The notes below the pieces were generated by a model. The model was not told the origin of the DNA and did not search any database. It saw nothing but the letters and a program-made list of their open reading frames with translations. A DNA stretch of 64,000 nucleotides from Rhabdornis inornatus (Eukaryota > Chordata > Aves > Passeriformes > Rhabdornithidae): contig VWZS01004387.1 in assembly GCA_013397075.1 (NCBI GenBank), forward strand, positions 23,813 through 87,812, in the 5' to 3' direction. The stretch's first letter is position 1; every line of letters starts with the position of its first letter. This document shows, one piece after another, positions 26,501-39,431 of this stretch. Made by a program: the position numbers and the translations under genes.

Positions 26501-29500
26501 TGGGAGCCAGCACTCTTGCCCCTGGGGCTCTTGGAGCACATCCCAGCCTCTGTCTGTTCCAGTCTCCTCTCACTCTGTTGTGCACCTTCCCTCGCCCAGA
26601 GCTAAAACGAGGAGCCAAGAATTAATTGTTCTGTGTCGTTTTCCCCCTGTGTTGTGTTGTGGTCTGATCAGTATCTGGGCCCATTGGGCACTGGAGGAAT
26701 TTGCTTCCTGTTCTGTGGAGACAGCTGCTGGAGAGCTGAGCAGATCTCACAGTGCCCACTGGATCCCAGGTGCTGAACAGAGGAAATGCAGGTGGCAGGC
26801 AGGGAAGCCCAGGGTGTGGGTGGGAGGGCAGGGGCTGTGGGCTGGCGCTGGGAGCGCTCCAGGACATGGCACTGTGCTGGTGGACACGGGTTTGGCTCTC
26901 TGGCTCCTCTGCTCCTGCTGTTCCTGTCCATTACCACAGCCTGCACGCTGCAAGCCGTGTCCCACCCGAGTAGCTCAAGTAAACTTTCCACAGCAGGAGG
27001 TGTAATCAGAGGGTAAATAATTAAGTAACATTTATTTGACATTTATATGAAATTCACTGCCGTGGAATTTAACTCAGCACAGGCTGTGAAGGGTGAGGAG
27101 GAGGGAAAATGTGATGGGGTGTAGGGGAACCTGGGTTACTTAAAGGATTCCAAATTGGAGTGGAAATTATAATATTTGTGTTTTTGTAAGCCATGTCATT
27201 CATCCAACTTGAGGATTTTTAGAATGGCTCTGGGATGCTCTCTTGAACACAAGGCTCATATTCCAAGTCCAGACTTGAGAGGTGGAAAATTCAGCACTGC
27301 TGGCTGGGATCTGTGGGATGCCAGGATTTAGGGATGCTGAGGGGGAAGCTCCTTGCGGGGCTGGGGGCTCCCCAGGGTGCCAGGGATGAGCTTTTCATCA
27401 GTGCTGACCAAAGAGTTTTGGAGCTTCATGGCTCGTTCCTAATTAAAGGCTGGAGTCTGTGGGTGCTGCACTCACAGGGCTGCCAGGATGGCAGTGGTGG
27501 CTCTGGGACAGCCCTTTCATCCTGACACTTCACCTCTGTGTCCTTCTGCTTTCTTTGGAATGGCTGAGGATGTCTCTGGGGGCTTTTATGTGGTTGTTTT
27601 TCATTGTTGGCTTTCAGAGAAGCACTTGATCAGGAGTCCATGTTTCTAGTAATTATGCTTCAGTGGGACCCATTTCCTTATGCATTTAATAGGGCTCTGT
27701 CTTTCAGCTTGTGCTTGGCCTGAACTCTTGAACAGGGGCCTTGCATGAGTGAGATGGGCATTGAAGGCTTTGATTTTCTGCAGGGCAATTATTGTGGCCA
27801 GGTGAGGAAGAGGAAGCCGTTCAGTGAGCGATGAGGGGAGAGGTGTTAAGACCCTGACATGAGTAATCAGTTCAGTGTTGCAGGTTCCTGAGTTCAGGGG
27901 CTGTTCACACCGTGATCACACTGGGATCCCCAGGTGACCTGCAGGCTTTGAGCTGTGCCTGAAGAGACCTCTTCAAGGGAGCTCCTTTAACCAGATGGTT
28001 TGTCTTTGAGCTCTGCTGAAAAACTGCATTCTAAAGATGAGAAAAAAATTCCCTTAGTGCACCTTCTAATTGTTCATTTAGGAGCAGAGCTCTCCTCCAG
28101 CTGGGAGGGCTCAGGGCTGCTGTAAAGTGCTAATTAAAAGTAATAGTGATAATGAAAACAGATGTTTTCCAGAAAAGTAAGTGCTACTGGAGCTCCGATC
28201 TGCTGTCCCTGCCTTCTCTGCAGGAGGAGAGTGAGTTGTTTCTTGAGAGCTGCAGGTCCAGGGGGGCTGTGGAAGGGGACCAGGTCCCAGGTGGCTCCTG
28301 CTGCATTAACAGCCAGGGATGGCTGTGGATAAAGCACAGAGGTGCTCCCAGCCCTGCACCCAGCACTGCCTCAGAGCAGCTGCTGCCTCCCCTGCAGAGG
28401 CACGACTTGTGTGGAGTAGAACAGAACTGTTGAAGACACTGAATGGTTTTCTATAGTGTTGTTCTAGAACAGGAGGGGGAAAACCCTGATGCAAGATGGT
28501 TCATTAGGAGGGTGACAGGGAGGGAGATCTTCTCCCTTGTCTAGATTTTAATAAGAAGAGATTGTTTTAATCATGTTTATAACACATATACTGATGAGCG
28601 TTTGAAAGAGCAGTCCCAGCTCTCCAAGACCTCTGGGATGAGTTTCATAGGGCTCTGCAGCCCATCACCAGTGTTTGGGCTGAGAGGGGACAAATTTCAG
28701 AAGCTCATGTCCAAATCTGCAGCCCGTAAGGCAGTGACTGTGTGACATGATGTGCTTGCTCCTTGGAGTGCTGGGTTCAGTGGTGCTGTCAGTTCCATCA
28801 CTAACCTAACACATCCTAACCCTTCTCATGGCACCATCCTCACCACGTCCTGCAGTACAGATGTGCACAGGAAAGAACAGCTGAGAAGGAAGGGATTGGT
28901 TCAGCATGGAAGGATGAAGCAGTTGTGGAGGCGTAAGGTTTTGTATTTCACCCTGAAAAACTTGGCTCGAGTCTTTGGCTGACTGTGCTTGTGGGACAAA
29001 TGGCATCTTTTAGAGGGGTGGGAGGCACCAGGGAATAGGGGATGAGGGCGAGACAGCAGGGTGGGTTATTCTGGTCCTGACGAGAGAAGGCATCAGGAGA
29101 AGGAGGAAGGGCCAGAGCAGTAGCCAGAGGCACTTCCTGTGATCTTGTCCAGGTTGAGGCCAGTAAGGCTGCTGGTGTAAATTTTATTTTGCAGATGTCA
29201 CCAGTGATTAGTCAGAGAAGGTGATTTGGTTGCACAGGAGCAGGCAGCCAAGGCAGTGGAGGTGGCAGCAAGTGCTGCCTGCAGCCCACAGCAGATGGTC
29301 CTTGGGGTTAGCAGTGAGATGGAGCTGTCAGAGCCTTGTCTGTACTGGGAGGTAATGGGACCCATACTCCTTAATTACTGCCCATGGAGCTGCTGACAGA
29401 ACCCTGGAGCTGCAGCCCTTGTTAAAGTCATTTTCAGCTGTCATTTGGCTGTGGTGGCCATGGAGCCCCGAGTGTGTGACAGCCTCTGTTCCTGTTCCTG

Positions 29501-30224
29501 CAGCTGGAGGAGCAGTAGATGCTTTTACCAGAGCGTGCCCCTTTGGCCAATCTGGCATCACCTCTGGGGGCTGGGGCATACCTGTTCCTGCGTTTAATCC
29601 AAGAGAAACTATTTTGATATTTGAAAGTACTTCAGAATCAAAACATTGCCTTGCTGTGTGCTGGCAGACCGGCTGCTGGCCCTGCTGACACGTGGTGGCA
29701 GGTGACGAGTGTGTCACCTGTTCTGAGGTGTGGCCTGCATGAACATAGCTGCTGCATCTTTCCACACTGACTGTGTCCAGAGCTCAGTCTTCTCAAAAAG
29801 AATTCCTAATGCATTGCACAAGAATTTGGGTCTTGAAAGGATAAATTCTGTTAAATCTTGTTAAAAGGATGTAGGAAACTGTACAAAGTCCGGAGTAGAG
29901 GTAAAAGTAATTGAAATACTGAAGGAAATCTTTTAGAGTGGGAAGTAGAGTTTAATTTCCAGCTGATCAGGAGGAGGATCCAGAACTGAAGTTGCAGGTT
30001 TTGGTGTTTGAGCTGTGTTTTCCCTGGGGTGGATGCTCCAGCAGAAGGAGTAAGCCCTGGTGCCAGGTGTGTTTATAAGATAAACAGTCCAGGGACTGTG
30101 CTGGGAATGGGACCCTCTGCACCCCAGTGGCTGTGGAGGTGGGCTGGGGTCAGTGTGTGCAGGGTCTCGCTGGGGCCAGGGGGTTACAGACAGGTGATGC
30201 TCTGGCAATTCTTATTTTGGTAAA

Positions 30225-30345
30225 AAGCTCAAGACAACACCAGGAACACCTCGCAGGCACCCCACAATTATCATAATAAACAGTTTTATCATCTGCTTGG
30301 CAGTCAATAGTGTGGCTTATGCTGCTTTAGTATCTCTCTGGTATT
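30225..30345. promoter_or_regulatory. Candidate AT-rich regulatory island in intron 1
   Basis: A short AT-rich segment contains ATTATCATAATAAACAG, TTTTATC and AGTCAATAG motifs (FOX-, GATA- and homeodomain-like). It is free of simple repeats and embedded in GC-richer background. Regulatory role is inferred from composition only. Confidence 0.2.
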
Positions 30346-31239
30346 GATCACTGTCACAGCTGTGCCACGGTCAGCTCCCGTTAACCCCTGCACTGCCAGC
30401 AGCTCCAGCCAGCCTGCCAGGGGCCTGGGCTCACCTGGCACCCAGGTGTGTGCAGCAAGGGACAGCAGCCTGGGGCAAACCCCCCTTTGAATCGGGGCCT
30501 GGCAGTGGGATTTTGATCCAGGAGTGAGGGATTGAGTTCATATCCTGGGTATGGGGGGTTTGAAACAAAAGGCTTGGCACAGGATTCCCAGCTGGGCTCA
30601 GAGGGGTTTGGGCTTGTACCTGTGGTGTGTGGTGTGTGCCCCTCTGTGGGGTGCTCCCAGGCTGCTGTGTGCCCCGAGACAGTTGTGTGCTCCTTGGGGA
30701 AGGGGGGCTGCTCTCTGCAGTGACCCTGCAGTGCTTTACTGGGCCTCGGGCTCCAAACAAGACCATCCCTGGACATCCCCTGGCTTGGCCTGGCTCTGCT
30801 GGCACCACTCACACCTGCCTGGCCGTGGGAACAAAGGATGGGATGGGTTCATGCTGGGAAACAGCAGCTGTGGGCTGGGCTGGGGCAGCCGGGTGCTGCT
30901 GGCTCTACCAAAGGCACTGCCTGGGCTAAGTGAGCCCTTGGGGGTGCTCTGACAGCATTGCCTCCGCTTCTGGCAGCGCAGCAGCAATTAGGAATATCAG
31001 GTTAGGAGCTGACTCCATTTTGGGAGGAAGAAAGATGATTTGCTGTCTGCATCCCGATGGGGCTTTGAGGAAGGATGGGACTTTCTGGGATTTAGTTGTA
31101 CCTAGATAGTTGGGTCTTGTGGCCCAGTATTTCTCCTAATGGAATTTCCCATCATTTACTGCCCTGCTGATTCCTGATCAATGAAAATAAAATTGCATTG
31201 CCTCCTGAGAGGCTCCATGTATGGCTGCAGCCTCCAGCT

Positions 31240-31345
31240 GTGTCAGTTCCGGTAAGATAATCTCATCAGGCGTGCAAGAGGGTAATAGGAAATAAAAATA
31301 AAACCCACAATTAGCAAGAGGCCAGGCAGCCGAGTAACACTTTCA
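31240..31345. promoter_or_regulatory. Candidate AT-rich regulatory island in intron 1
   Basis: The segment contains AAGATAATC, GGTAATAGG, an AAATAAAAATAAAAC run and CACAATTAGC, with unique sequence on either side. The texture resembles a conserved non-coding element. There is no alignment support. Confidence 0.2.
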
Positions 31346-33789
31346 GTCCTGGAGGTCTGGAGATGTGCACTCAGCAGCTTCTTCCTCCTCTGCAAGGGTG
31401 CTGTGTCCCTCACAGTGTGCTGCCCTGTGCTGCACCCTGGGCTTGGCAGTGCCTGCAGGTGCATCGGGCACATCCCCTGGCATCCCCATTTCCCTGCATC
31501 TGTGTCAGCTCTCCGGGGCTGTGGTGCATGTTAAATGTTTCACAGGTGGTGGTTCTGAGGTGCTCCAGGGATGCAGCAGCTGATGGAGGGACTGGGCACA
31601 TGCAGAGCATGAACTTGAGACTTTGAGCTGTCAAGTGGTGCACAGGTGTTGACTCCTGATGGTTGTTGCAATCAGGAGTTTATTTTGGCCAGATAAGGAA
31701 CATGCTTAGACCGTATTTGGAGTCTGGAGTGGGGTGTAGTTTTGGAAGCAACAAATGTGGCTGCTGTTTACAGGAGTACGGGACCACTTGGATCTGCCAA
31801 AGGCTGCCCTAAAGGTTGCTCTAAATGGGGTGGTTTCCAGCTATACCGGCAAGTTTCTTTGCCTGTTTCAGGGTTTTTTTAGATTATCTCCCAGTGATAT
31901 GGCTGTAGCTGGTGTTTATACTGAGCCATGAATGGCTGGTGTGAGCAGACATCCCAGTGACCTTTGTGATGAGACTGTGCAACCCCAGCGTGTAGCTCAG
32001 AGCTGACGTAGGAGCCGTGGTGTTTGTCTGAGCAGCCAGTGGAATGGTTACAGAATGACCTAATGCCTCTAAGCCTGCTCTCCCATCCAAAGCATCGGCT
32101 TTCCCAAAGGGTGGGAAAGAGCAACCGAGCCCAGAATGTCGCAGTGAGTCTGCTTCCTAACAAGGACTGGATCTGAGCCCTGGCAGAGGAGATCTGCATG
32201 ACTTATGAGTCTCACTCTTAGCCTTGGCTTGGCCCTTGACACTAGTCTGGAGCACACATGTTGTTTGGGTAAAGCTGTAGGAAGGAGGAAGGAGCCTTGG
32301 CAGGGTTTGTGGGTGAGTCCCTGCGTGTGTGGGGATGGCAGTGGAGCACAGCCTGGCAGCAGAGCTGCAGCTCTTCCAGCTGAGCCACTGGGGCTGGCTG
32401 TGCCTCATCCCAGAGCTGTGTGGCAGGGATGCAAACTCAGAGCACTTCAGGGCTTCTCTTCACAAGCATCACCAGGGGTTCAGTGGGGTAGGGATTGCCC
32501 AGTGCAAGGTCTGGTGGATGTTCCTTCCCTCCGTGGAGGGACACGGGGCCCAGACAGAGCTGTGGTGGCTGGATCTGGTGTGAGCCCCTGGACAGGCACT
32601 GGGGACACAGGACCAGCTGCAGCATGGCAGAATGGGGGGACAGGCACACCTCGCTTCCTGAGGCACTGGGGGTACCTGGGGGACTGGGGGGTCTGTGTGA
32701 CAGAGCCAGGCAATTTGTCCTCAGCAGCTCTTTGATTAGTTTTGGAGTTGGATCAACAATGGAGCACTGAAAATGCAAACCAGATGCAAATGTAGTTATT
32801 TATGCAGCAGCATAGGCTGAGAACACCATTTAACAAGAAAGATTGGGGGTTTGGAGCAAAGGGGTGAGTTGCACAGTGGCAGAATCGTGAGATGTGTGAC
32901 GTTTTGAAACAAAACCTGGAACTTCTGTGGTGTCCTGCTCAAAAGGAGAGGATCCTGCAGAACCTGAGAACAAGCTCTGTGCCCTGGGAGTGTGTGAATG
33001 CCTTGTCATGTATGAGCCAAACAAGTGCTTCAGTTTGCTGTGGAGAGAGAAATGTGACTGAAGCCAGTTTAACTCTGCTGCAAAATATTCTTAGTGCTAA
33101 GGATCTCCTGAAGGAGCGAGCACTCTTGTCCCCAGCTGCTCTCAGAAAGCCTTCTGGCCCTCCTTGGGAACACTCCACTCTCAATGGCAGCAGGCTGAAG
33201 ATCAGATAAGTATTTTTGTGTGTAGTGCAGTAGCTGGCTCAAAGGGATCAGCAAAGTTGGAATAATAGTTCATAACAAAATGCCTTCTGAAAAGCTGCCT
33301 GGCTCGTGTTACTCCCATTGGCTCGGTTTTCACTGGTGTGAAGGGCAGAGGGAAAACGTGGATAATGTGCAAGGTCCACCTTTTCAAGGAGCCCCCTTCT
33401 CTCAGTTCCATGCCAAGTGCTTGAACCCTGCAGCTTTCAGGCCTGTTTTGTTCAGCGTTTCGTTTGCTTCCTGCTGCTTGAGAAGCTGTTTATGCTAATG
33501 GTGCTGGGGAGATCTGAGGGGCTGGCTGTGCCCGTGGGTGTGAGCGAGCCTGTGTCCCCCCGTGGGTGTCCCCCCCGTGGGTGTGAGCCCCTGTCCCCTC
33601 GTGCCATGGCTGTGGGGCCACCTCTGCACACACCTGGTGTCCTGTCCTGTCCTCCAGGTGCCCTATGGATCTTCTCTTTCAGTCACTACTGTGTGCCCCA
33701 TCATCCCCTTCTGAGACCTCGGGCCCTTCAGGATCCAGGGGCCAGAACCCCTCTGAGGGGAGAGCTCGTAGTGTTCACAGGGGCTTCCA

Positions 33790-34030
33790 CAGAGGCAAAT
33801 TGTTTTCACTGAGGAGGTGGTCAGGCACTAGCACGGGCTGCCTAGGGCAGTGGTGCAGTCACCATCCCAGAGAGGGATTCAAAGGTGTGTCGATGTGGTA
33901 TTTAGGGACATGGCTTAGGGGTGGTCTTGGTGGTGCTGGGTTAATGATTAGACTTGATGATCTTAAGGGTCTTTTCCAACCCAAATGGTTCTTCTGTGAA
34001 TTAATGATTCTATGAATGATTCTATGAATT
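33790..34030 (+). mobile_element. CR1 LINE 3'-end fragment
   Basis: The tail is characteristic of CR1: 'agacttgatgatctt', 'aagggtcttttccaaccc' and 'aaatggttct', followed by repeated ATTCTATGA-type terminal units ('gattctatgaatgattctatgaatt', shown in parts). Upstream, a degenerate 'cagtggtgcagtcacc' and 'gggattcaaa' block fits the CR1 3' untranslated region. It is sense to the gene, 5'-truncated and inactive. The left boundary is approximate. Confidence 0.88.
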
Positions 34031-35009
34031 CTTGGCTTTGTCAGGATAACCAACCAGTTTGTGAGGACTTGCAGCCCCAAGACTCTTTGGAACCTGTGGG
34101 TCAATGTTGTTTGGATGTTTCTTCCACCAGCAGGCAGGGCTGGCTTGTTAATTCTGCTCCCGCTGCAGAGGTGTTGGATGTGGCCATGTGTCCAGAGGGA
34201 AACAGTCTGGCACAGAGCAGAACACTGGAAGAAGTCAGAACTGAGCTTGGGCTTTCGGTTGGTCAAGCATCACTGCAAAAGAGGAAGAGACATGTGAGGT
34301 GTTCAGGATTTGGCAAGACTGGTATCTTGCTCATCAGACCATGCTTGCCAGTGAAACAACTCCACTGTGATCAGGGTGTGTGCTAAAACACAGCTTGGGC
34401 TCACTTGGAGAGGTGCAAAATATGACTTGCTATGTGAAAAGGAAAAATTAGTTTCTAATTGCTTCATTAGAATGTTGAACTTGGCAAATAAATATCAGTA
34501 TTTTCAGGTTGTTTTTTTTGGTTAGGAATTGCATAAGAGGAATTCCAAGGCACCACGTTGTAAAATGCTGGTGGAAAAACCCTAACTAGATACACACTGT
34601 GCACCCATGTTCCCTGTTATGCTCAGGTTTTGGCACATAAGTCCTGTTTTATCCTAATATCTCAAGTCCTGTTGCAGAGTTTTCAGCACTTCCCTTAGGC
34701 TGGCAGGTATCTTGCTGCTTTCTGGCACCTTAATGAATGTGAGAGAGCTGGGATCTGTGTCTTCTGTTTAATTTAAAAGGTGGAAGCATTTTGCTGGGAA
34801 CTGGGAATTGAAAGTCTTGGTATTGCCACTCGAATCTCCAGCCAGTGTTGCTGAGGAAATTTGAAAAGATCTTATCTTCTAGGAAGAAACTCTTCTCGTA
34901 TTTGTGTGATAGCAGCTACTGTAGAAATCACATAAAGTGACAACATGCTCCTGCCACCTTGTTTTACCCTCTTCTGTGACCGTCCTGCTTGCCAAGCGAG
35001 GCAGCGTGT

Positions 35010-35130
35010 GCTCACCTAATTGCAGGCAGTATCAAAATTCATATGCATAAAGGAACAAAATTAAAGTTGCTTTGGCAACATACATTCTGCTCTTCCTTAA
35101 TTTTTGAATTCTTGATCCTAGGCAATTATT
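35010..35130. promoter_or_regulatory. Candidate AT-rich regulatory island in intron 1
   Basis: The segment contains TCATATGCATAAAGG (octamer/POU-like ATGCATAA), AAATTAAAG, CTTTGGCAACAT and TTAATTTTTG. It lacks repeat signatures. A POU or homeodomain binding island is a reasonable guess, from motifs alone. Confidence 0.22.
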
Positions 35131-35884
35131 TTTATCATGTCTTTCCATTTGCAATTTCCTAAGTGTTCCCCAAGTGCTGCACAGCACGCCAGGTGTGGGG
35201 AGGCAGCACAGAAACCTCTGGTGCTCAGATTGGTTGTGTCCCGACTTCATGGGGTCACAGTGGCTGTGTCACACCCTGCCTGGGCTCCTGCCCTTGGCAG
35301 CTTTGTGCATACCTGTTCCCAGGGACCTCCAAGGGCCCTTCCCAGGCCATTCCGTGTTTCTAGGACCGTGATGCTGAGCTGACTGCTTGCTCACCTTTGT
35401 GTCCATCCCTGGTTTTCAGGCTGGAACAAGTGCCACCAAGTGCCACTGCTGAGACAGGAGCTTCTTGGTGACCTGGACCCCACACTGTCCAGGTGTTGTC
35501 CTGCTGGGGACACTGCAGAAGGCCAGGCTGATTGTGGGGAGGGGTGTGGGCAGAGTGTCTGAGTGCACCTTAGTCCTGTGCTGTCCTCGTTCTCCCACCT
35601 CTGTCCTTTTTGGCTTTCTGAGCCCCTGGCACCCTGGAGCTGAGGGCTGAGCTCCCCTGTGCCATGCAGCTGGGCAGAGGGAGGGCAGCCGGCAGGGACT
35701 GCAGCCAGGTAATGGCTGTGGGTGGAATGCATCTGCTGGTATCTCCTCCCTGTCCTCAGCGCCCTTTTTTCCATGGTGCCATGTGGGTCATTAGCGGAGG
35801 GAACAGTTTCTCACTGTCGCTTTCTCCTTTTGTTTTCCTCCTTCCTCATTGCTTCTAGTCTTGGTTTACTGCCAAACAGCCTCT

Positions 35885-35965
35885 TGTGAAAGGGCCGCCT
35901 AATTAACCCTGTGCTAATTAACAATTTAAAATTACACAGCACGGCTGTTCATATTTAATTCTCGG
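35885..35965. promoter_or_regulatory. Homeodomain-core cluster: two CTAATTAAC sites 15 bp apart
   Basis: The nine-base word CTAATTAAC occurs at 35899-35907 and again, same strand, at 35914-35922, followed by further TTTAAAATTA and ATTTAATT cores. TAATTA is a canonical homeodomain target. Spacing of 15 bp between identical sites suggests a composite homeodomain element. Candidate enhancer only. Confidence 0.3.
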
Positions 35966-36499
35966 GAAGCCTGGGCAACAGCAGGAGCCCCCTCCTCTCT
36001 CTGCTCCATCCCTGCTGCCCACAGTGCTTGCCCGTGTCCCCAGGGGAGGCAGCAGCCTGGTGCCACAGGCTGGGGGTGCCCAGGAGCCCCAGCTTGCCCG
36101 GGGTGGCAGGGAGTTGCTTCAGGAGCAGCCACTCCTTGGTGGAAGCTGCTGGAGGATGCAATGTCTGTGCCTTTGGGGATGGGGCTGAAGGAGGGGACAG
36201 GGCACACAGGGATTGACTCCACGCGTGTTCTGCATGGCATGGCTGCCAGGCTGGGTGGTAGGAATGTGGCACAAGTGTGGGGCACACCCTGCTGTGCTGT
36301 CACCTGTGTCTGCCATCCAGGTGTAGCTCTGTTCTGGGCCACTCGGCTCCAAGGGACTGCCACATGCCATGGTGCTGTGGGGAAGGGGCAGGGCGAGGTG
36401 GGATGGCAGTGGTGGGATGTGAGGCTGCAGAAGGGACCAGGACAGCCCTTCTCTGCCACTGGGGCAGTGTGAGAGCACAGAGTCTCTGGCACTCAGGCT

Positions 36500-36610
36500 G
36501 TTCTCTCTGTAACTGGAGTTCATTGATTTTACGGGAAACCATGTTTACAGACAGAGTGCTGATCGACCTGACGAGTTGACTTCTGCCTCCTTAAGTAAGA
36601 ACTACCTTTT
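36500..36610. promoter_or_regulatory. Candidate regulatory island in intron 1
   Basis: Unique, moderately AT-rich sequence includes TTCATTGATTTTAC, CATGTTTACAG (forkhead-type TGTTTAC) and CTGATCGACCTGACG. It stands out from flanking CTG/CAG-rich intron. Inference from motif texture. Confidence 0.2.
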
Positions 36611-37084
36611 CTTATTGACTGTCTGATAAACAGAGCAGAGAGGGCGCAGGGGGAGCGAGTGGGAGGTGTGGAGCACACCACTGTCTGTCCATCTGAGCTC
36701 TCACACACTGTCTGTCCCCACACAGGTGGCCTAGGGGTGGTCCAGGGTGCTGGAAGACGCGGGACCCATTAGTGAACTAATGACTGCATTGTGCTCCTGC
36801 TTAGAACCTGGTTTGCTTTAGCAAGGAAATTGCTGTTTTCAGTTTAAAGTGATGATTCCTGCAGCTTCTGTGTGAATAGAAATAAATATTTTCATACCTT
36901 GTGCTCCCTTCAGGAACAGCTCTGATGGTGACTGAACCGTCAGAAGAGCTTGGGCTTGTGCAGGGGCTCAGCCTGGGTCTGGCTCTTGGGCTGGCCATTT
37001 TGGCTCTGGGCTTTTCCACGTGCCCTGTGAGGGCTCCTGTGTGCTGAGGAAAGGGAGAGGAGAGAAGATTCCTTTGGCATAGCA

Positions 37085-37345
37085 CATCTTGAGCTGGTTA
37101 ACTTGGAGTGAGTGGGGGAGAGCTGTTAAAGCGAGCCAAGGCAGAAAAGCCCACCAATTAATTGGAGCGTGCGGGTGTGCCTGGCCGGGCCGGGCCGGCA
37201 GAGAGATTGGCTTTCCTGTCAATAAACAAGTCCCCAGTGCAGCATCAAAGCTGCAGTCCTTTATCAATCGCGGCCTCCTCTTCCCGCATGTTCCTGTAAC
37301 TTACCAAGCATTTATTACATTGATTTTCCAATCAGGCTGTTAACC
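37085..37345. promoter_or_regulatory. Candidate conserved enhancer with CCAATTAATTGG palindrome
   Basis: A compact block contains a perfect 12-bp palindrome CCAATTAATTGG (37154-37165), which holds two opposed CCAAT words and a central TAATT core. It also has GTCAATAAACAAG (forkhead-type), TTTATCAATCGCG and CATTTATTACATTGATTTTCC. A GGCCGGGCCGGGCCGG run at about 37182-37199 adds CpGs. Density of developmental-factor motifs is high for 260 bases with no repeats. This is among the best enhancer candidates in the window, but conservation is untested. Confidence 0.33.
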
Positions 37346-37437
37346 CTCCCGCCCCTCCAGCCCTGCTAACCCTTCCGGCCTGGCTGTCAGTCAGGCAGCT
37401 CCTGCCACTCAGGAGCTCGTGGTGGCAGAACTGCTGT

Positions 37438-37490
37438 GATGCTGGCCGTGCCTCACCTGGCCGTGCCTCACCTGGCCATGCCTGTGCTGC
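37438..37490. repeat. Short tandem repeat, three 16-bp units
   Basis: Units of the form CTGGCCGTGCCTCAC recur three times, the last degenerate (CTGGCCATGCCTGTG). Minor intronic repeat. Confidence 0.6.
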
Positions 37491-39407
37491 AGGAGTGGCT
37501 GTGCTAGCCCCCACAATGCTTCATGTCTAAAAGAATTAGTAGAGTGTTGTCGTTCCGTGTTATGCTTTGAAGTCCGTGTGGATATTCCTAAAACTTCACT
37601 TGGCAAAAGTATGAGGCTTATGGAGTTTCTTTTTCCTCATTTCTCCCAAATTAATGTGTTTTGGTTTAATTTGGGTTGCAGTTGCCAGCGCAGAAGTAGC
37701 AGTGGAAAGGGAAAGAGGAGGTGAATGTGCAGCCTCGGCACAGGAGGATCTGGGATCAGTGATCCAGGCAGGGTGCAGCATCAGTGTGCAGGATCAGTGA
37801 TCCTGGTGCAGCTGGAGCTATTACATGGCTGGAGCATATCCTAGGCTAGGGGAACAGAACTGGCTGGCTAAGAACCCAGAGCCTTTTGGCAGTGGGATTC
37901 TGCTTTTCCTCCTTGTTCTGCTCAGTGCAGCAGATCACTGTTACTGCAGAGCAAGTTCCTGTTTATTGCCAGTGCAGCTGCAGGGGCAGCTGTGTATGGC
38001 ACAGAACGCAGGGAAGGTGAGGCTGGGGGTGCTATGGAGTGATGTTGTGTGATCACACCGGTGGTGTCTCTGTTGCTCCTGCGTGTCATTCTGCAGGCAT
38101 CCTTGCACATGGGCTTTGAGAGTATGACTCTGCCTTCAGTGGTAGCTGTAAATGCTTTTTCTTCGAGCTTCACCAGAAGTCAAATGTGAAGAGGAAGTAC
38201 AAACGCATTAGAGAAATCAGCGAAGTGTGGATGGCTTTGTGTAGTAAGGGAAAATAAACTGGGAGATAGTGAAACCAGAAAAAAAATGCTGATTGTCGCT
38301 CAGTTTTCTTTTGCTTGAACTAATTCAGGTAGTTCACACAATGCTTCTGTGGCACGTCACTGGCTTTGCAACTGGTCATGTCTTCTCTGGCAGGTTTCCA
38401 GTTCTCTTCACACTTTCTGTATGAGCTGAAGAGGGCTCTGTCAGGATTGCAGGACTCCTTTAGGATTGCAGTTATTAGTATTGGAGTTACGGCCAGGGGC
38501 AGCAGAAAGGGTCGCTATGACAGGGGCCCTGGATGTCGGCCATGGGCAGTAGCCCAGGCCCGCTGACTGCCTGGCAGTCCTGGGAATCCTCCAGGATTTG
38601 GAGTCCTGGGAATCCTCCTCGTGTTGATTTGGTGGAATGGCAGTAGTGGGAAGGGTCCTCCCCTTGCAGGACCTTCACCCTCTGTTTGTCTCCAGGGTGA
38701 GAGGAAGCAATCCCTGCACTGAGGCTGAGCCCTGCAGGATCTCTGGGAGGTTCCTGGAGCATGGTGGGCTGATGGCTTTCCAATCCCCAGGATGTACCCT
38801 TGTCAGATCTGGAATTTCCTGTTTGGTTTCTTTCCTGACATCTCTCTAAACTCTGTCCAGAGCAGAGCAGTTACGTCTCCTGTGCATCCTGAGCTCTGTT
38901 ACTCCAAACTCACTGTGAGTTGCTCTCGTCTCCTGTTGAGGTGCCTGTGTGCTGGTGCTGGGTCTGTGCTTCCCAAGCCATTAGCAGAAGGATAGCACCC
39001 AAAAAACAGCATCTGCTTTAGGGGGAGACAGAGAATACAAGTTCTACCAAGTTGTAAAGCCACAGAACTGTTTTGTTGTCATATCTCGTTTCTGTCACAA
39101 GTTTTCTCATGATGTTTTGTTTCCTGAAGACCCAAGGCCTTGGGGGTGATGGTGCAGGTCCTGCAATCTTCCTGCTGGCTCCCTTTAGGAGATTTAAGGA
39201 GGTTTTTGCCACCTTCCAGGCCCCTTCAGTTTGCCTCTTGTGTTGTTCCTGCCAACACGTTTCCATTGCTGGTTCCCAGCAGAACCTTCCCCAAGGCTGG
39301 GCTGCCCGTCCCTGTCCCTGTATCCCATCCTGGCACACCAGCCCCGCTCTGGCCAGCAGCCCGTGGTGTGGAGTGTTGACCCCACAGTCAGTGCCCTGAC
39401 TCACGGC

Positions 39408-39431
39408 CTCTCTCCTTCTGTCCCTGCGCAG
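39408..39431 (+). promoter_or_regulatory. ZFHX3: Splice acceptor of the first coding exon
   Basis: A pyrimidine-rich tract (CTCTCTCCTTCTGTCCCTG) runs into CGCAG ending at 39431. It lies 46 bases before the start codon, as expected for a coding exon preceded by an untranslated first exon. Confidence 0.85.

Larger units (their letters stand above)
3481..39431 (+). other. ZFHX3: ZFHX3 intron 1 (5' boundary not placed)
   Basis: About 36 kb lies between the GC-rich 5' region and the acceptor of the first coding exon. I find no coding exon in it: every longer open frame is low-complexity or repeat-derived and resembles no protein. Background sequence is rich in CTG/CAG and TG/CA with scattered AT-rich islands. 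Separately listed contents are two CR1 fragments, a 42-bp minisatellite and candidate regulatory islands. Long blocks such as 4400-13300, 13700-22200, 23600-30200 and 38000-39400 show nothing specific beyond this background. In human, intron 1 carries regulatory variation linked to atrial fibrillation, so non-coding function here is plausible. Confidence 0.75.
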
